Assembly (NCBI GenBank): GCA_963714405.1
Contig: CAVQOH010000006.1
Coordinates: 248,001-312,000, forward strand
Reading direction: 5' to 3'
Source: JAZGGS01 sp963714405
Lineage (GTDB): Bacteria > Bacteroidota > Ignavibacteria > Ignavibacteriales > Ignavibacteriaceae
DNA: 64,000 nucleotides
The position numbers and the translations under genes were made by a program. Each line of letters begins with the position of its first letter. Positions within the stretch are counted from its first letter, which is position 1. Below are positions 45,283-54,762 of this stretch, piece by piece. The notes below the pieces were generated by a model. That model was not told the DNA's origin and searched no databases. It was given only the letters and a program-made list of their open reading frames with translations.

Positions 45283-45951
45283 ATGAAAACTCTAACATTT
45301 GTTTTATTAATTTTTGCAATTTCAAGTATTTCTTTTGCTCAGCTAAAACAGTACTCTCTCCTTTTGGGTGGGGATTTTACCATTTCTACTTCATCTGAAA
45401 AAGTATCAGGTGATTTTTTTATGAATGAACCGGAAACGGATATGTTTACATTTGTTTTTTATCCGCAAATAGGTTACTTCTTATTTAATAATTTTGCTGT
45501 CGGGTTAAGGGGTAGAATTGGTTACAGCAAAATTACTTTTGATACCACTACCGATGAGTATCCTGAAACTAATACTTGGACTACAAATTACTCAGCAGGT
45601 CCATTTATTCGCTATTATTACCCTTTTTCATCATTTGCAATATTTTTAGAGCTTAATTATGTGTATGGAGAAATGCTGCAGACTTATGAACAGGTTAATT
45701 ATTTAGATCCCTTTAACTATGAATTGATCGAAAGAGAGATTAATTCTACTCAGTCAATTTTTGCTCCATCAATTGGATTAGTATTTTTTGCAAATGAATT
45801 TATTGGAATTGAAGGAGCTGTTAGTTATGAAACCGGAAACAGCAAAACAGAAAATGAAGGATATGAAAATGAAGCTGATTATGATTATGAACAGGATTTT
45901 AATGGCTTCGCTTTTACTGTTGGATTGCAGATTTACCTGTCCTCGAATTAA
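45283..45951 (+). CDS. Outer-membrane beta-barrel protein
   Basis: 222 residues. Signal peptide at about 1-20 (SSISFAQ), then alternating amphipathic strands rich in aromatics (YFLFNNFAVGLRGRIGYS, GPFIRYYYPF, LELNYVYGE) and a C-terminal strand FTVGLQIYLSSN, typical of OmpA/OmpW-like eight-stranded barrels. AAAGGGG lies upstream of the ATG. Role unknown. Confidence 0.78.
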   Translation: MKTLTFVLLIFAISSISFAQLKQYSLLLGGDFTISTSSEKVSGDFFMNEPETDMFTFVFYPQIGYFLFNNFAVGLRGRIGYSKITFDTTTDEYPETNTWTTNYSAGPFIRYYYPFSSFAIFLELNYVYGEMLQTYEQVNYLDPFNYELIEREINSTQSIFAPSIGLVFFANEFIGIEGAVSYETGNSKTENEGYENEADYDYEQDFNGFAFTVGLQIYLSSN

Positions 45952-45984
45952 CTTATTTGAGAATTTTATTACGGAGAGTAAATA

Positions 45985-46836
45985 ATGCGAATTATAATAA
46001 ATCTATTGTTTATTACATTACTATTTCTTCTTTCAAATAGTTATGCCATTCCTCTAGAAATCGATACAGTATACTCATTCGATAATGTTCCAATAATTTA
46101 CCAAAAAGCCGGAGATGGAGATCAAATTTTAGTTTTTGTTCATTGCTGGAGCTGTGATAAAAGCTACTGGCAAAATCAGTTAGATTATTTTAAAAATAAT
46201 TACACAGTTTATGCAATTGATCTGGCAGGACATGGTTATTCAGGGACTGAAAGAGCAGACTGGACTATGGAAAATTATGCAAAAGATGTTATAGCTGTTT
46301 TCGAAAAAGAAGACCTGGATAATGTAATTTTAATAGGTCACTCAATGGGTGGTTCTGTTGTTCTCGCTGCTACAAATATTTTGAAAGGAAAAGTTAAAGC
46401 ACTGATAACTATTGATACTTTTCAGGATATTGAAGTACAATGGAGTGATGAACAATATGCTGGTTTTATAAAACCGTTTGAAGAGGATTTTAAAATCACA
46501 ACTAAAAATTTTGTTATAAGTATTTTTGCGGAAGAATCTGATAGCAATGTTGTAATGATGATTTCAGATGATATGGCTTCTGCTCCTCCGGAAATTGCAC
46601 TAGCTTCGTTTAAGAGCTTGTTTAAATTTGAAAAAACAGCTTTATTTGATGAATTAGATATTCCGGTAAGATTTATAAATTCAAGCAGGTTTCCAACCAA
46701 AACTGAATCAGCAGAAAGGCATATAAAAGATTTTAAACTAAGAATTATTGAAGACGTCGGGCACTTTCCTATGTTTGAAAAACCTGATGAGTTTAATAAA
46801 ATTTTGAGAGAAACTATTAAAGAAATTGATGATTGA
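45985..46836 (+). CDS. Exported alpha/beta hydrolase
   Basis: 283 residues with a signal peptide (about 1-21). Oxyanion strand FVHCWSCDKSYW, nucleophile elbow GHSMGGS (Ser about 119) and catalytic His in EDVGHFPMFEKP, so the triad is complete. An esterase-like or lipase-like enzyme in the periplasm; substrate unknown. Its 3' end overlaps the DinB-like gene by 8 bases. Confidence 0.88.
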   Translation: MRIIINLLFITLLFLLSNSYAIPLEIDTVYSFDNVPIIYQKAGDGDQILVFVHCWSCDKSYWQNQLDYFKNNYTVYAIDLAGHGYSGTERADWTMENYAKDVIAVFEKEDLDNVILIGHSMGGSVVLAATNILKGKVKALITIDTFQDIEVQWSDEQYAGFIKPFEEDFKITTKNFVISIFAEESDSNVVMMISDDMASAPPEIALASFKSLFKFEKTALFDELDIPVRFINSSRFPTKTESAERHIKDFKLRIIEDVGHFPMFEKPDEFNKILRETIKEIDD

Positions 46837-47272
46837 AAACTTAATAAAATTATTACTTCGCGATCTTGAAAAACTTAAACAAGAATTAACCTCCTTTAAA
46901 GATGAAAAGAATATGTGGGAAGTTAGCGGAGAGGTAAAAAACTCTGCGGGGAATTTATGTTTACACATCTGCGGTAACCTGCAGCATTTTATTGGTGCAA
47001 TTCTTGGCAAATCGGGCTACGTAAGAAATCGTGATGAAGAATTTTCTAAAAAGAATATACCTATTGAAGAATTGCTTTCAGAAATCGATAAAACAACTAA
47101 AGTTGTAGAAAAATCACTTAAAAAAGTTGATGAGAAAAAACTTGGAGAAACATTTCCCATAAATATTTTTGGTTATGAAATGACAACAGGATTTTTTCTA
47201 ACTCATCTTACTACACATCTAAGCTATCACCTCGGTCAAATAAACTACCTGCGCCGTTTACTGGATATTTAA
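46829..47272 (+). CDS. DinB/DUF1572-like four-helix protein
   Basis: 147 residues from the ATG at 46829 (overlapping the hydrolase stop); a TTG one codon earlier is possible. Mostly helical, with histidines in LHICGNLQHF and LTTHLSYHLGQINYLRR at the positions of the DinB/YfiT metal triad. This superfamily includes thiol-dependent S-transferases, some using bacillithiol, which the bshB1 gene at 16.7 kb makes plausible here; that link is inference. Confidence 0.8.
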   Translation: MIENLIKLLLRDLEKLKQELTSFKDEKNMWEVSGEVKNSAGNLCLHICGNLQHFIGAILGKSGYVRNRDEEFSKKNIPIEELLSEIDKTTKVVEKSLKKVDEKKLGETFPINIFGYEMTTGFFLTHLTTHLSYHLGQINYLRRLLDI

Positions 47273-47303
47273 TTAGCATTTATCAATTTTTGCTATTAAT
47301 CTG

Positions 47304-47332
47304 TTGATTTCTGCAATTAATTAGGATATACT
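47304..47332 (+). promoter_or_regulatory. Predicted sigma-70-like promoter
   Basis: TTGATT (47304-47309), 17-bp spacer, TATACT (47327-47332), 48 bp upstream of the ATG at 47381. A good match to the general bacterial consensus, though Bacteroidota-type promoters can differ. Confidence 0.45.
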
Positions 47333-47380
47333 TATTTTTGAGTATAAATTATTCTTTTTAACTAACAACGGAGAAAGAAT

Positions 47381-49159
47381 ATGAAACAATCCATTTACTT
47401 TTCTTTTATAATAATTCTTTTAGCTTCACTTAGTTTAAATGCACAAGAGAATAGCATTTACCAGACAAAACCCAATATTAAAATTACAGGTAATGAAACA
47501 CCTGATCAGCAAAATGCAGAAATTGTCGAGCTAAGCAGAGCCATAAATTTTCCACCTGTTGAAAGAACTAACTTTATTTTTGATGTTCATAACATAACAA
47601 ATGCCGCAACTGGTTATGATCTGCAATCAAATGCGTCCACTCAGCAGGTCTGGTTAGATTACGGAAATCCAAATTTTCTTCATGCGCACTTTGTAAATTC
47701 ACAATCAGCAATTTCACCCTGGGCTGACAGAAACTGCCTTTATTTCGGAAGCACCGATGCTGGCGTAAGCTGGTTTGAATTAGGTGCAGTTCCTACCACT
47801 GGTAGAAGTGGTTTTCCGTCAATTTATGGTACAAATGATGGTGCTGCTGTTTTGCTTAACCACAATAATTTCTTCGGAGGATTTACTCGTACAACTGTTG
47901 GTGTGGATAACAGCCCTTTTGAATACAATTTCACAAACTATGATCCTGGAAATATTGGTGATGGACCCGTTTGGCCAAGACATGTTGTTACAGATAACGG
48001 GATTGTAGTATTTGCATCCTCAGGTTCACCTGCACCTGATGACCAGCTTTGGCTAAACACATTAAATATTTCAACAGGGGTTTTTTCAGGATGGCAGACT
48101 ATTCCTAGCGATGATGCAGAGAGCTACGATTTTTCAATCTCTGATAATGGAACAATTGGTTTAGCTTATCTTGGTGATCCACCTGATGATGGAGATGTAT
48201 TTTACAGGGAATCTATTGATGATGGACTAACCTGGTCTGCTGCAACAAAAGTATTTGATAGAAATGATGCACAGGATACAACAATGGGAGCAATCCGCGG
48301 TGTACAAATTAATTACTATAATGAAGATCCTTGCATAACATATGAAGTTTGCCAGCAGATATTTTCAAGTGGAAACTTCTTCCCCGGTTTACCGAGTGAA
48401 ATTCAATTTTGGTCTCCAAATGTGAATGGTGGAGATCCTGTAGTTATTGCGGATAGCAACAATGTACCTTATTTTCCCTATGTAGGAACAAACGATGTAC
48501 ATGTTCCTCTTTGCAGACCTGTAATTGGAAGAGCAGATAATGGATACTTGTTTATTGCATTCAATGCAACAACCGAGCATGTTTTCCCAAGCCCGGATAC
48601 AACAAGTTATATGGCTGGTTATTTTACAATGAGCAGTGACGGAGGAAATACATGGGATACACCAGAAAAATTTACACCGGATACTCCATTGCTTGATTGG
48701 AGATATCCAAGTATTGCAGAGGTTGCTCCTGTTACGGTAACTGATGATTTTACCGTACATATAGTTATGCAGGGAGATTCACTTCCCGGAAGTACAGTTA
48801 ACGCAGCAGGAATGCCTGTTGGAGTAACTGCACAATATTATCATTTTTCATTTACACAAATAACTGGTGCTGTTAGTAACGATGATAATATTATTAGAAA
48901 TTTTAAATTAGAACAAAATTATCCAAATCCTTTTAATCCATCTACAACTATTAACTATTCAATTCCTTCTTCTTCATTCACTCAATTAAAAGTGTATGAT
49001 GTTTTAGGTAATGAGGTATCTACACTTGTAAATGAAGAAAAAATTGCAGGAACTTATGAAGTTGGCTTTAATGCAGAAAAATTAACAAGTGGAGTTTACT
49101 TCTATAAATTAACTGCGGGTTCATTTATAAGCACTAAAAAAATGCTGCTACTTAAATAA
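47381..49159 (+). CDS. Secreted BNR/sialidase-like propeller protein with T9SS sorting domain
   Basis: 592 residues. Signal peptide at about 1-21 (SLNAQ). The body has BNR-type Asp-box motifs (STDAGVSWFEL, SIDDGLTWSAA, SSDGGNTWDTP), giving a sialidase-like propeller, but no arginine triad typical of active sialidases is obvious. A T9SS type A domain ends it (NYPNPFNPSTT ... KKMLLLK). GGAG precedes the ATG. Probably a structural or binding surface protein. Confidence 0.88.
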   Translation: MKQSIYFSFIIILLASLSLNAQENSIYQTKPNIKITGNETPDQQNAEIVELSRAINFPPVERTNFIFDVHNITNAATGYDLQSNASTQQVWLDYGNPNFLHAHFVNSQSAISPWADRNCLYFGSTDAGVSWFELGAVPTTGRSGFPSIYGTNDGAAVLLNHNNFFGGFTRTTVGVDNSPFEYNFTNYDPGNIGDGPVWPRHVVTDNGIVVFASSGSPAPDDQLWLNTLNISTGVFSGWQTIPSDDAESYDFSISDNGTIGLAYLGDPPDDGDVFYRESIDDGLTWSAATKVFDRNDAQDTTMGAIRGVQINYYNEDPCITYEVCQQIFSSGNFFPGLPSEIQFWSPNVNGGDPVVIADSNNVPYFPYVGTNDVHVPLCRPVIGRADNGYLFIAFNATTEHVFPSPDTTSYMAGYFTMSSDGGNTWDTPEKFTPDTPLLDWRYPSIAEVAPVTVTDDFTVHIVMQGDSLPGSTVNAAGMPVGVTAQYYHFSFTQITGAVSNDDNIIRNFKLEQNYPNPFNPSTTINYSIPSSSFTQLKVYDVLGNEVSTLVNEEKIAGTYEVGFNAEKLTSGVYFYKLTAGSFISTKKMLLLK

Positions 49160-49171
49160 TCAATTGTATAT

Positions 49172-49205
49172 AACTGCCATCTTATTAGATGGCAGTTTAC
49201 TTTTC
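49172..49205 (+). terminator. Rho-independent terminator
   Basis: 11-bp stem AACTGCCATCT/AGATGGCAGTT (49172-49182 with 49187-49197, TATT loop) followed by TACTTTTC; near-perfect pairing with a modest T-run. Confidence 0.75.
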
Positions 49206-49366
49206 TTAAGTTTCCTCCCGAAAACTTTTCAAATCGTGAAATCATTATGTTTTTTTCGATCAAATTTGAAATACACTAAATCAATAATTGTTTGATTAAT
49301 ATTATTCATTGGCAATTATTAACTACATATTGTAATTAAAGAAATAAATACATACATTCAAATTGT

Positions 49367-49783
49367 ATGAGCGATAAAATTCCACAAAATAGAAAACTTG
49401 AAACAGATTTTGCAACAGTTGAACTGGATGATGAGCAAATTATCTATGTTAAGGGTAAGGAGGGGCGGGATGTTACTAAAGAGGATTTTGAATTGTTAGA
49501 TAGTTGGATAGCAGAACTGAAGCTCGAAAAAATATTAATATTTGCAGATCGTTCCCAAAGTTACTCCCATACTTTTGATGCACAGAAATTTCTTATGCAA
49601 AAAAAAGGTATCACAGCATTGGCTATGTTTGTTACAACTCCCGTAAGTGAAGAACTCGCACTACTTTCAAAAGATGTTTATTTAAAGAATTTTCCAGTTA
49701 AAGTATTTAAAGATAAACAGGAAGCCAGAAAATGGTTGAAATCATTTCTGTATACAATAACAATTTTTAAAAAATTGATCTGA
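49367..49783 (+). CDS. Uncharacterised small alpha/beta protein (possibly SpoIIAA/STAS-like)
   Basis: 138 residues, no signal or membrane segment. The pattern of strand (IIYVKGKEGRDVT), helix (FELLDSWIAELKL), strand (KILIFADRSQ) and helix resembles STAS-like/SpoIIAA-like proteins of Bacteroidota, but I cannot name a family with certainty. It stands alone between 200-bp and 180-bp non-coding gaps. Confidence 0.6.
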   Translation: MSDKIPQNRKLETDFATVELDDEQIIYVKGKEGRDVTKEDFELLDSWIAELKLEKILIFADRSQSYSHTFDAQKFLMQKKGITALAMFVTTPVSEELALLSKDVYLKNFPVKVFKDKQEARKWLKSFLYTITIFKKLI

Positions 49784-49965
49784 ATACTATTACTATTGTA
49801 TAAAATTTAAATAATTCGTGAATATTGTATATAAATCATTTAGACAATCAAATCTAATAAACCACCAGAGACCGATCTTATTATTTTTTTTGGATTTACT
49901 TTTTAAACTTTATATTTTGGCTTCTCAATTAAGAAGTTAATAATCTAATAATTAAGGAGAATGCT

Positions 49966-50367
49966 ATGGGAATGGTAAAAGAATTCAAAGAGTTTGCAAT
50001 GAAGGGCAATGTAGTAGATATGGCAATCGGTATTGTTATTGGTGCCGCATTTGGTAAAATAGTATCAACATTTGTATCCAGCGTACTAATGCCACCAATT
50101 GGTGTACTTTTAGGTGGAGTTGATTTTTCAACTTTAATGATAGTACTTAAAGAAGCTACTGCAGAAACTGAAGCTGTTGCAATTAGTTACGGAGTATTTA
50201 TTAATACTGTAATTGATTTTCTTATTATCGCGTTTGCAATATTCTTAGTAGTTAAAGCAATGAATAATATGAAGAAAAAAGAGGAAGAAAAACCTGCAGA
50301 ACCACCTAAGCCATCCAATGAAGAAGTTTTGTTAACAGAAATTAGAGATGAATTAAGAAAACGCTAA
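49966..50367 (+). CDS. mscL: Large-conductance mechanosensitive channel
   Basis: 133 residues. N-terminal amphipathic helix EFKEFAMKGNVVDMAIGIVIGAAFGKIV is the MscL signature leading into TM1; TM2 is at about 80-100 (FINTVIDFLIIAFAIFLVV); the C-terminal helical bundle ends in EVLLTEIRDELRKR. It releases solutes under hypo-osmotic shock. AAGGAG precedes the ATG. Confidence 0.97.
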   Translation: MGMVKEFKEFAMKGNVVDMAIGIVIGAAFGKIVSTFVSSVLMPPIGVLLGGVDFSTLMIVLKEATAETEAVAISYGVFINTVIDFLIIAFAIFLVVKAMNNMKKKEEEKPAEPPKPSNEEVLLTEIRDELRKR

Positions 50368-50380
50368 TAGTCAAAAATTG

Positions 50381-50401
50381 AGCCGCAGATTTTCTGCGGC
50401 T
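50381..50401. terminator. Probable terminator hairpin after mscL
   Basis: 9-bp GC-rich stem AGCCGCAGA/TCTGCGGCT with a 3-base loop, 14 bp past the mscL stop. The sequence after it (AATTAATCC) has no proper T-run on the plus strand. Confidence 0.6.
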
Positions 50402-50425
50402 AATTAATCCGGAAAGAAAATACAA

Positions 50426-50935
50426 ATGGACAGGAACATCAACATAACATTATTTTTGCTGCTTTTAATTTTTGTCTACTCCTGCGGAAGAAGAGAATTT
50501 TCTGAAGAAGGAATAAGAGAAATAGTAAAAGAAATTAATGTTAAACTTGATGATGCACAGGGTGTTGAACTCAATTGGGGCTCACCTGAAGCTTATTCAA
50601 TTTTTACAGCTTATTATTCCGGAAGGGAATTAATTTTTATAAATGAATCATACACTTATAGATCTCCTGCTGAATCTTTTAATCGATACTACTTTCAAGA
50701 TGGTAGCCTGCTGCATGCACTAATTAAAAAAATTGAATACACTCCGAGTGGTAAGAATATTAAAGGACAAAAAATGATGACTTCGCTTGAATTTTATTCT
50801 GACCCGGATGAAAATATACTTTTTTATGAAAAAATAGTTAACCGGGAAAGGGCTACACTCACAGATGATGAAGCGGAAGAAATTTTCAGACATGCAGATG
50901 CGTTAATTGATATCGCAGTGAAGAAATCAAAGTAA
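50426..50935 (+). CDS. Uncharacterised lipoprotein
   Basis: 169 residues with a lipoprotein signal (IFVYSCGRR, Cys20). The rest is mixed: a helix (EEGIREIVKEIN), strands around SIFTAYYSGRELIFINESYTY, and a helical C-terminus (DDEAEEIFRHADALIDIAV). No family recognised. It could be cotranscribed with mscL across the hairpin or be separate. Confidence 0.65.
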   Translation: MDRNINITLFLLLLIFVYSCGRREFSEEGIREIVKEINVKLDDAQGVELNWGSPEAYSIFTAYYSGRELIFINESYTYRSPAESFNRYYFQDGSLLHALIKKIEYTPSGKNIKGQKMMTSLEFYSDPDENILFYEKIVNRERATLTDDEAEEIFRHADALIDIAVKKSK

Positions 50936-50964
50936 ATTTCCTAAATAAAATTTTTTAAGAATGG

Positions 50965-51837
50965 TTACTTGGAAATATATAGTTCAAGAGATTTTGTAAT
51001 TTTTCCAACAGGCATTTCACCTCCCGTCCACAATTCAAAAGATTTTGCTGCCTGCGAAACCAACATTTTTAATCCTCCTACAACTGTGGCTCCCTGTTTC
51101 TCAGCAAGTTTTAAAAAACTTGTTTTAGTCGGATTATAAATCAAATCAAATACTATCTGTGATGAGTGAAATGAATCTTTTAGGTCGGTTATAGTATCTT
51201 CAGTTTCAGGAAACATACCAATCGATGTAGCATTAATAATTAAACTCGAATCATGAAGTTCTTTAACAATATCAGGTGGAAAAAGATCCAGCACTTTAAA
51301 ACCATTATACCGCATCTTTGTAGAAAAATAATTCTGAATTGAATCAGCACGCTGTACTGTTCTGTTAATTAAGTTTATGTGTTCCGGTTTAAAGTGGCGG
51401 ATCAGCGCATAAATAACAGCCCTAGCACCACCGCCGGCTCCTAAAACGGAAACAGTTGATCCGCTAATCTTTTCTTTAAATGGTTCAAGTGACTCAATAA
51501 TACCAGTAACATCAGTATTATATCCAATCAACTTTCCCTGATCATTTACAATCGTGTTAACAGCACCTATTGTAGCTGCTTCTTCAGAAAGCTCATCCAA
51601 ATACCGTATGATTTTTTCTTTATGAGGCAGCGTAACATTCAACCCTCTCATACCAAGTACTACCACGCCATTAAGCGCACTTTTTAAGTTTGCTGCTGGA
51701 ACATCAAATGCAAGATAGATGTAATCTAATTTTTCAATTTCAAATGCAACATTTTGAACAAAAGGTGAATACGAATGCTTAATTGGATGACCAAGTAAAC
51801 CAATTATTTTTGTATTTGTATGAAATGAATCTTTCAT
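50965..51837 (-). CDS. aroE: Shikimate dehydrogenase
   Basis: 290 residues. Substrate-site GHPIKHSYSPFVQN, catalytic lysine in NVTLPHKEKI, AVNTIV, NADPH loop VLGAGGGARAVIYAL and NATSIGM, all AroE hallmarks. It reduces 3-dehydroshikimate in aromatic amino acid synthesis. The next gene upstream (TPR protein) is 73 bp away on the same strand. Confidence 0.95.
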   Translation of the reverse strand: MKDSFHTNTKIIGLLGHPIKHSYSPFVQNVAFEIEKLDYIYLAFDVPAANLKSALNGVVVLGMRGLNVTLPHKEKIIRYLDELSEEAATIGAVNTIVNDQGKLIGYNTDVTGIIESLEPFKEKISGSTVSVLGAGGGARAVIYALIRHFKPEHINLINRTVQRADSIQNYFSTKMRYNGFKVLDLFPPDIVKELHDSSLIINATSIGMFPETEDTITDLKDSFHSSQIVFDLIYNPTKTSFLKLAEKQGATVVGGLKMLVSQAAKSFELWTGGEMPVGKITKSLELYISK

Positions 51838-51910
51838 ATAGTTAGGTTAATACTATTTCCAGAACTGATGACATTTTTTTTAATGGCAAAAAATCAAAAA
51901 ATACTACTGA

Positions 51911-53329
51911 TTAATTTTCGCCCAGCAGTTTTTTAAATAGTTTTGATGACTTTACCTCGGGATACTCTTTTGCAAAATCTTTTTCAATATCAGGGTCAAG
52001 TTCAAATGCAAGTTTTAAACAACTAATTGCTTCTTCAGTTCTGCTTAAAATAAAATTAATTTTCGCTTTACCATAAACCGCATCAGCATCATCAGGTTTA
52101 AGTTTGCAGCAAGTATCAAAAGCTTTTAGAGCATTAAGCCAATCACCTATTTCAATATAAGTTTCAGCAAGGATGTACCATACTTCATAGTTTTCCGGTT
52201 GTATCTTTACAGCATGCAGGTAACTATTCACAGATTCTTTTAACTGTCCTAAAGAATATTCCAAATCTGCTTTAGCATACCATGCTTCCGCACTATCCTG
52301 CGAAAGTGAAATAGCAACGTTAAAATCTTTTAATGCAAACTGAAATTTACCCATTGCATCGTAGCAATATCCTCTTGCCAGATAAGCTTCGTAATAATCA
52401 TTGTTGATTTTAATAGCCTCGCTGTAGTATTTAATTGCCTGTGTAATATCACCGAGCTCTTCATAAAGATTACCGATATTAAAACTTGTAGCTTCATCAA
52501 ATTTATCAAGCTGGTAAGCTCTCTTAAAACTCTCCAGTGCTTCTTTAAACCTGCCTAACTCTGCGAGAACATTGCCTTTATTAAACCAGGCACTAGGAAA
52601 ATCATCTTTTAAAGCAACTGCAAGTTCATAGCTGTTTATTGCCTGCTCAAGTCGGTTTAATTTTACTAGTATAATTGCATGATTATACCAGCCGTTTGCG
52701 TTATAAGGATCAAGCTCAAGAAATTTATTGTAAGATTGAAGTGCTTTCGGAAAATCCTCAATATTTTCATAACAAAATCCGAGTTCATAATGCGCTTCAG
52801 TATATTCATCATCAGATTCTATTACCATTTGAAAATATTTTATTGCTTCTGCAAACTCTTCCTGCCGCTGATGCAAAATGCCTAAACTATAAATTGCATC
52901 TGTATGATTTGGATCAATGGCTAATGCTTCTTCCAACGATTTTTGCGCACTGCTGAATAATCCAATATTTTCTTCACTTACTGCCCTATCTACAAGTGCA
53001 TCTACATCACCCGGATTTAATGACAGTGCTTTATCATAACAAATAATTGCTTCTTCAAACCTAAAAAGAGCATTTAGAAATAATCCCTTCCTCATCCAGT
53101 ATTCTGAATTATAAGGAGCAACTTCAAGCAGACTATCTACAAGGTTTAATCCTTCAGTGTTAAAATCGGTTTCAAGGCATTCGTGTATAACTTCCTCAAC
53201 CATCTCAAGCGAGCTGTATAATTCTCCCGCCTGAATAATATTATTACATTCAATTATTCTATCCCTTAAATTGCTCTTTTCAGAATTGTGGGATAAATAA
53301 TTATCAAAATCTGATTCTAAATCTGCCAT
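51911..53329 (-). CDS. Tetratricopeptide-repeat protein
   Basis: 472 residues, no signal peptide. From about residue 75 there are about eleven consecutive TPRs of 34 residues (FEEAIICYDKALSLNPGDVDAL, FAEAIKYFQMVIESDDEYTEAHY, FKEALESFKRAYQLDKFDEAT and so on). This makes a superhelical protein-protein scaffold in the cytoplasm. Partner unknown. Confidence 0.88.
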   Translation of the reverse strand: MADLESDFDNYLSHNSEKSNLRDRIIECNNIIQAGELYSSLEMVEEVIHECLETDFNTEGLNLVDSLLEVAPYNSEYWMRKGLFLNALFRFEEAIICYDKALSLNPGDVDALVDRAVSEENIGLFSSAQKSLEEALAIDPNHTDAIYSLGILHQRQEEFAEAIKYFQMVIESDDEYTEAHYELGFCYENIEDFPKALQSYNKFLELDPYNANGWYNHAIILVKLNRLEQAINSYELAVALKDDFPSAWFNKGNVLAELGRFKEALESFKRAYQLDKFDEATSFNIGNLYEELGDITQAIKYYSEAIKINNDYYEAYLARGYCYDAMGKFQFALKDFNVAISLSQDSAEAWYAKADLEYSLGQLKESVNSYLHAVKIQPENYEVWYILAETYIEIGDWLNALKAFDTCCKLKPDDADAVYGKAKINFILSRTEEAISCLKLAFELDPDIEKDFAKEYPEVKSSKLFKKLLGEN

Positions 53330-53431
53330 CTATAATTTTTTAATTCTATAATTACTCTAAAAAAATGTATTACTATTAAAATCTAAATGCAAGGGTTATT
53401 TAGCTTGAATAAATCAAAATAAATTAGTAAT

Positions 53432-53460
53432 AAAAAAAAGCCGCGTTTTGAGACACGGCT
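53432..53460 (-). terminator. Rho-independent terminator after sucC
   Basis: On the minus strand a stem AAGCCGTG/CGCGGCTT (one G-T pair) is followed by TTTTTTT, 30 bp past the sucC stop. Confidence 0.8.
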
Positions 53461-53489
53461 TAATTTTGATTGCGAATTAGGTTGAAGCA

Positions 53490-54656
53490 CTACTTTTTCA
53501 ATATTGAAGTTACTTTCTCAGCCGCATCTTTTAAACTTGAGGCAACCACAAAATTTAAGCCAGATTTACTGAGTAATTCTCCTGCTTCTAATGCGTTTGT
53601 ACCTTCTAAACGGATAACGATCGGTACTTTTACCCCCATTTCAGTTGTTGCATCAATTACACCTTGCGCTACGCGGTCGCATCTTACAATTCCGCCAAAA
53701 ATATTTATTAAAATTGCTTTAACATTTGGATCGGATAAAATTATTTTAAAACCATTTGCAACAGTTTCTTTATTTGCAGTTCCTCCTACATCTAAAAAGT
53801 TTGCGGGTTCGCCGCCGGCTAATTTTATAATATCCATTGTTGCCATTGCAAGCCCTGCACCGTTAACCATACAGCCAACATTTCCATCAAGTTTTATGTA
53901 GTTAAGATTGTATTTGGAAGCTTCAATTTCCAGCGGGTCTTCTTCATCAAGATCCCTGTATTCAGCAATGTCCTTTCTGCGGTAAAGTGCATTGTCATCA
54001 AAATTCATTTTCGCATCGAGAGCTAGAACCTTTCCTTCCTTTGTTACAACGAGCGGGTTTATTTCTGCAAGTGAAGCATCGGTTCCTGCATAAGCACGAT
54101 ATAAACTTATTAAAAATTTAACTGCACTTTTATTCTGATCTCCTTCCAATCCTAAGGCATAAGCAAGCTTGCGCGCCTGGAATTGCTGTAGACCAAGTTC
54201 AGGTTCAATTTGTTCTTTAATGATTTTTTCAGGAGTTTCTGCAGCAACTTTTTCTATTTCAACGCCACCTTCTGTGGAAACCATCATAACATCTTTGGAT
54301 ACAGCTCTATCAAGGGTAATTCCTACATAAAATTCACGATCAATATTAATTCCTTCTTCAATTAAAATGCGTTTAACTTCTCTTCCCTCTGGTCCGGTTT
54401 GATGTGTAACAAGATCCATTCCCATCATTTGGTTAGCAAATTCACTTACTTCGTTGAGAGATTTTGCAACTTTAACACCGCCGCCTTTTCCTCTGCCACC
54501 TGCATGAATTTGTGCTTTAACAACCCAAGCATTTCCACCCAATTCATTTTCTGCAATTTTCACTGCTTCTTCTGCGGAAAATGCAACACTCCCGTTTGGA
54601 ACAGCAACATTATATTTTCTTAAAATTTCTTTTGCCTGGTATTCGTGAATTTTCAT
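53490..54656 (-). CDS. sucC: Succinyl-CoA ligase (ADP-forming) beta subunit
   Basis: 388 residues. ATP-grasp domain at about 1-230 (MKIHEYQAKEILRKYNV, AQIHAGGRGKGGGVK) and CoA-ligase domain at about 245-385 (DGNVGCMVNGAGLAMATMD, FLDVGGTANKE, NIFGGIVRCD). Interconverts succinyl-CoA and succinate with ADP/ATP. The partner alpha gene sucD is not adjacent, unlike the usual sucCD order, so it must be elsewhere. Confidence 0.96.
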   Translation of the reverse strand: MKIHEYQAKEILRKYNVAVPNGSVAFSAEEAVKIAENELGGNAWVVKAQIHAGGRGKGGGVKVAKSLNEVSEFANQMMGMDLVTHQTGPEGREVKRILIEEGINIDREFYVGITLDRAVSKDVMMVSTEGGVEIEKVAAETPEKIIKEQIEPELGLQQFQARKLAYALGLEGDQNKSAVKFLISLYRAYAGTDASLAEINPLVVTKEGKVLALDAKMNFDDNALYRRKDIAEYRDLDEEDPLEIEASKYNLNYIKLDGNVGCMVNGAGLAMATMDIIKLAGGEPANFLDVGGTANKETVANGFKIILSDPNVKAILINIFGGIVRCDRVAQGVIDATTEMGVKVPIVIRLEGTNALEAGELLSKSGLNFVVASSLKDAAEKVTSILKK

Positions 54657-54725
54657 TTATCTTCCTTAAAAATTTATTTTTATAAGATAACTACACTTAT
54701 AAGTAAAATACTTTATATAATTTTG

Positions 54726-54753
54726 AAAAGTCCTGCTCTTATAAAAGCAAGAC
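54726..54753 (-). terminator. Rho-independent terminator after pruA
   Basis: On the minus strand GTCTTGCT pairs with AGCAGGAC (one G-T pair, 54753-54746 with 54737-54730), followed by TTTTC, 10 bp past the pruA stop. Confidence 0.65.
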
Positions 54754-54762
54754 ATGGAATAA

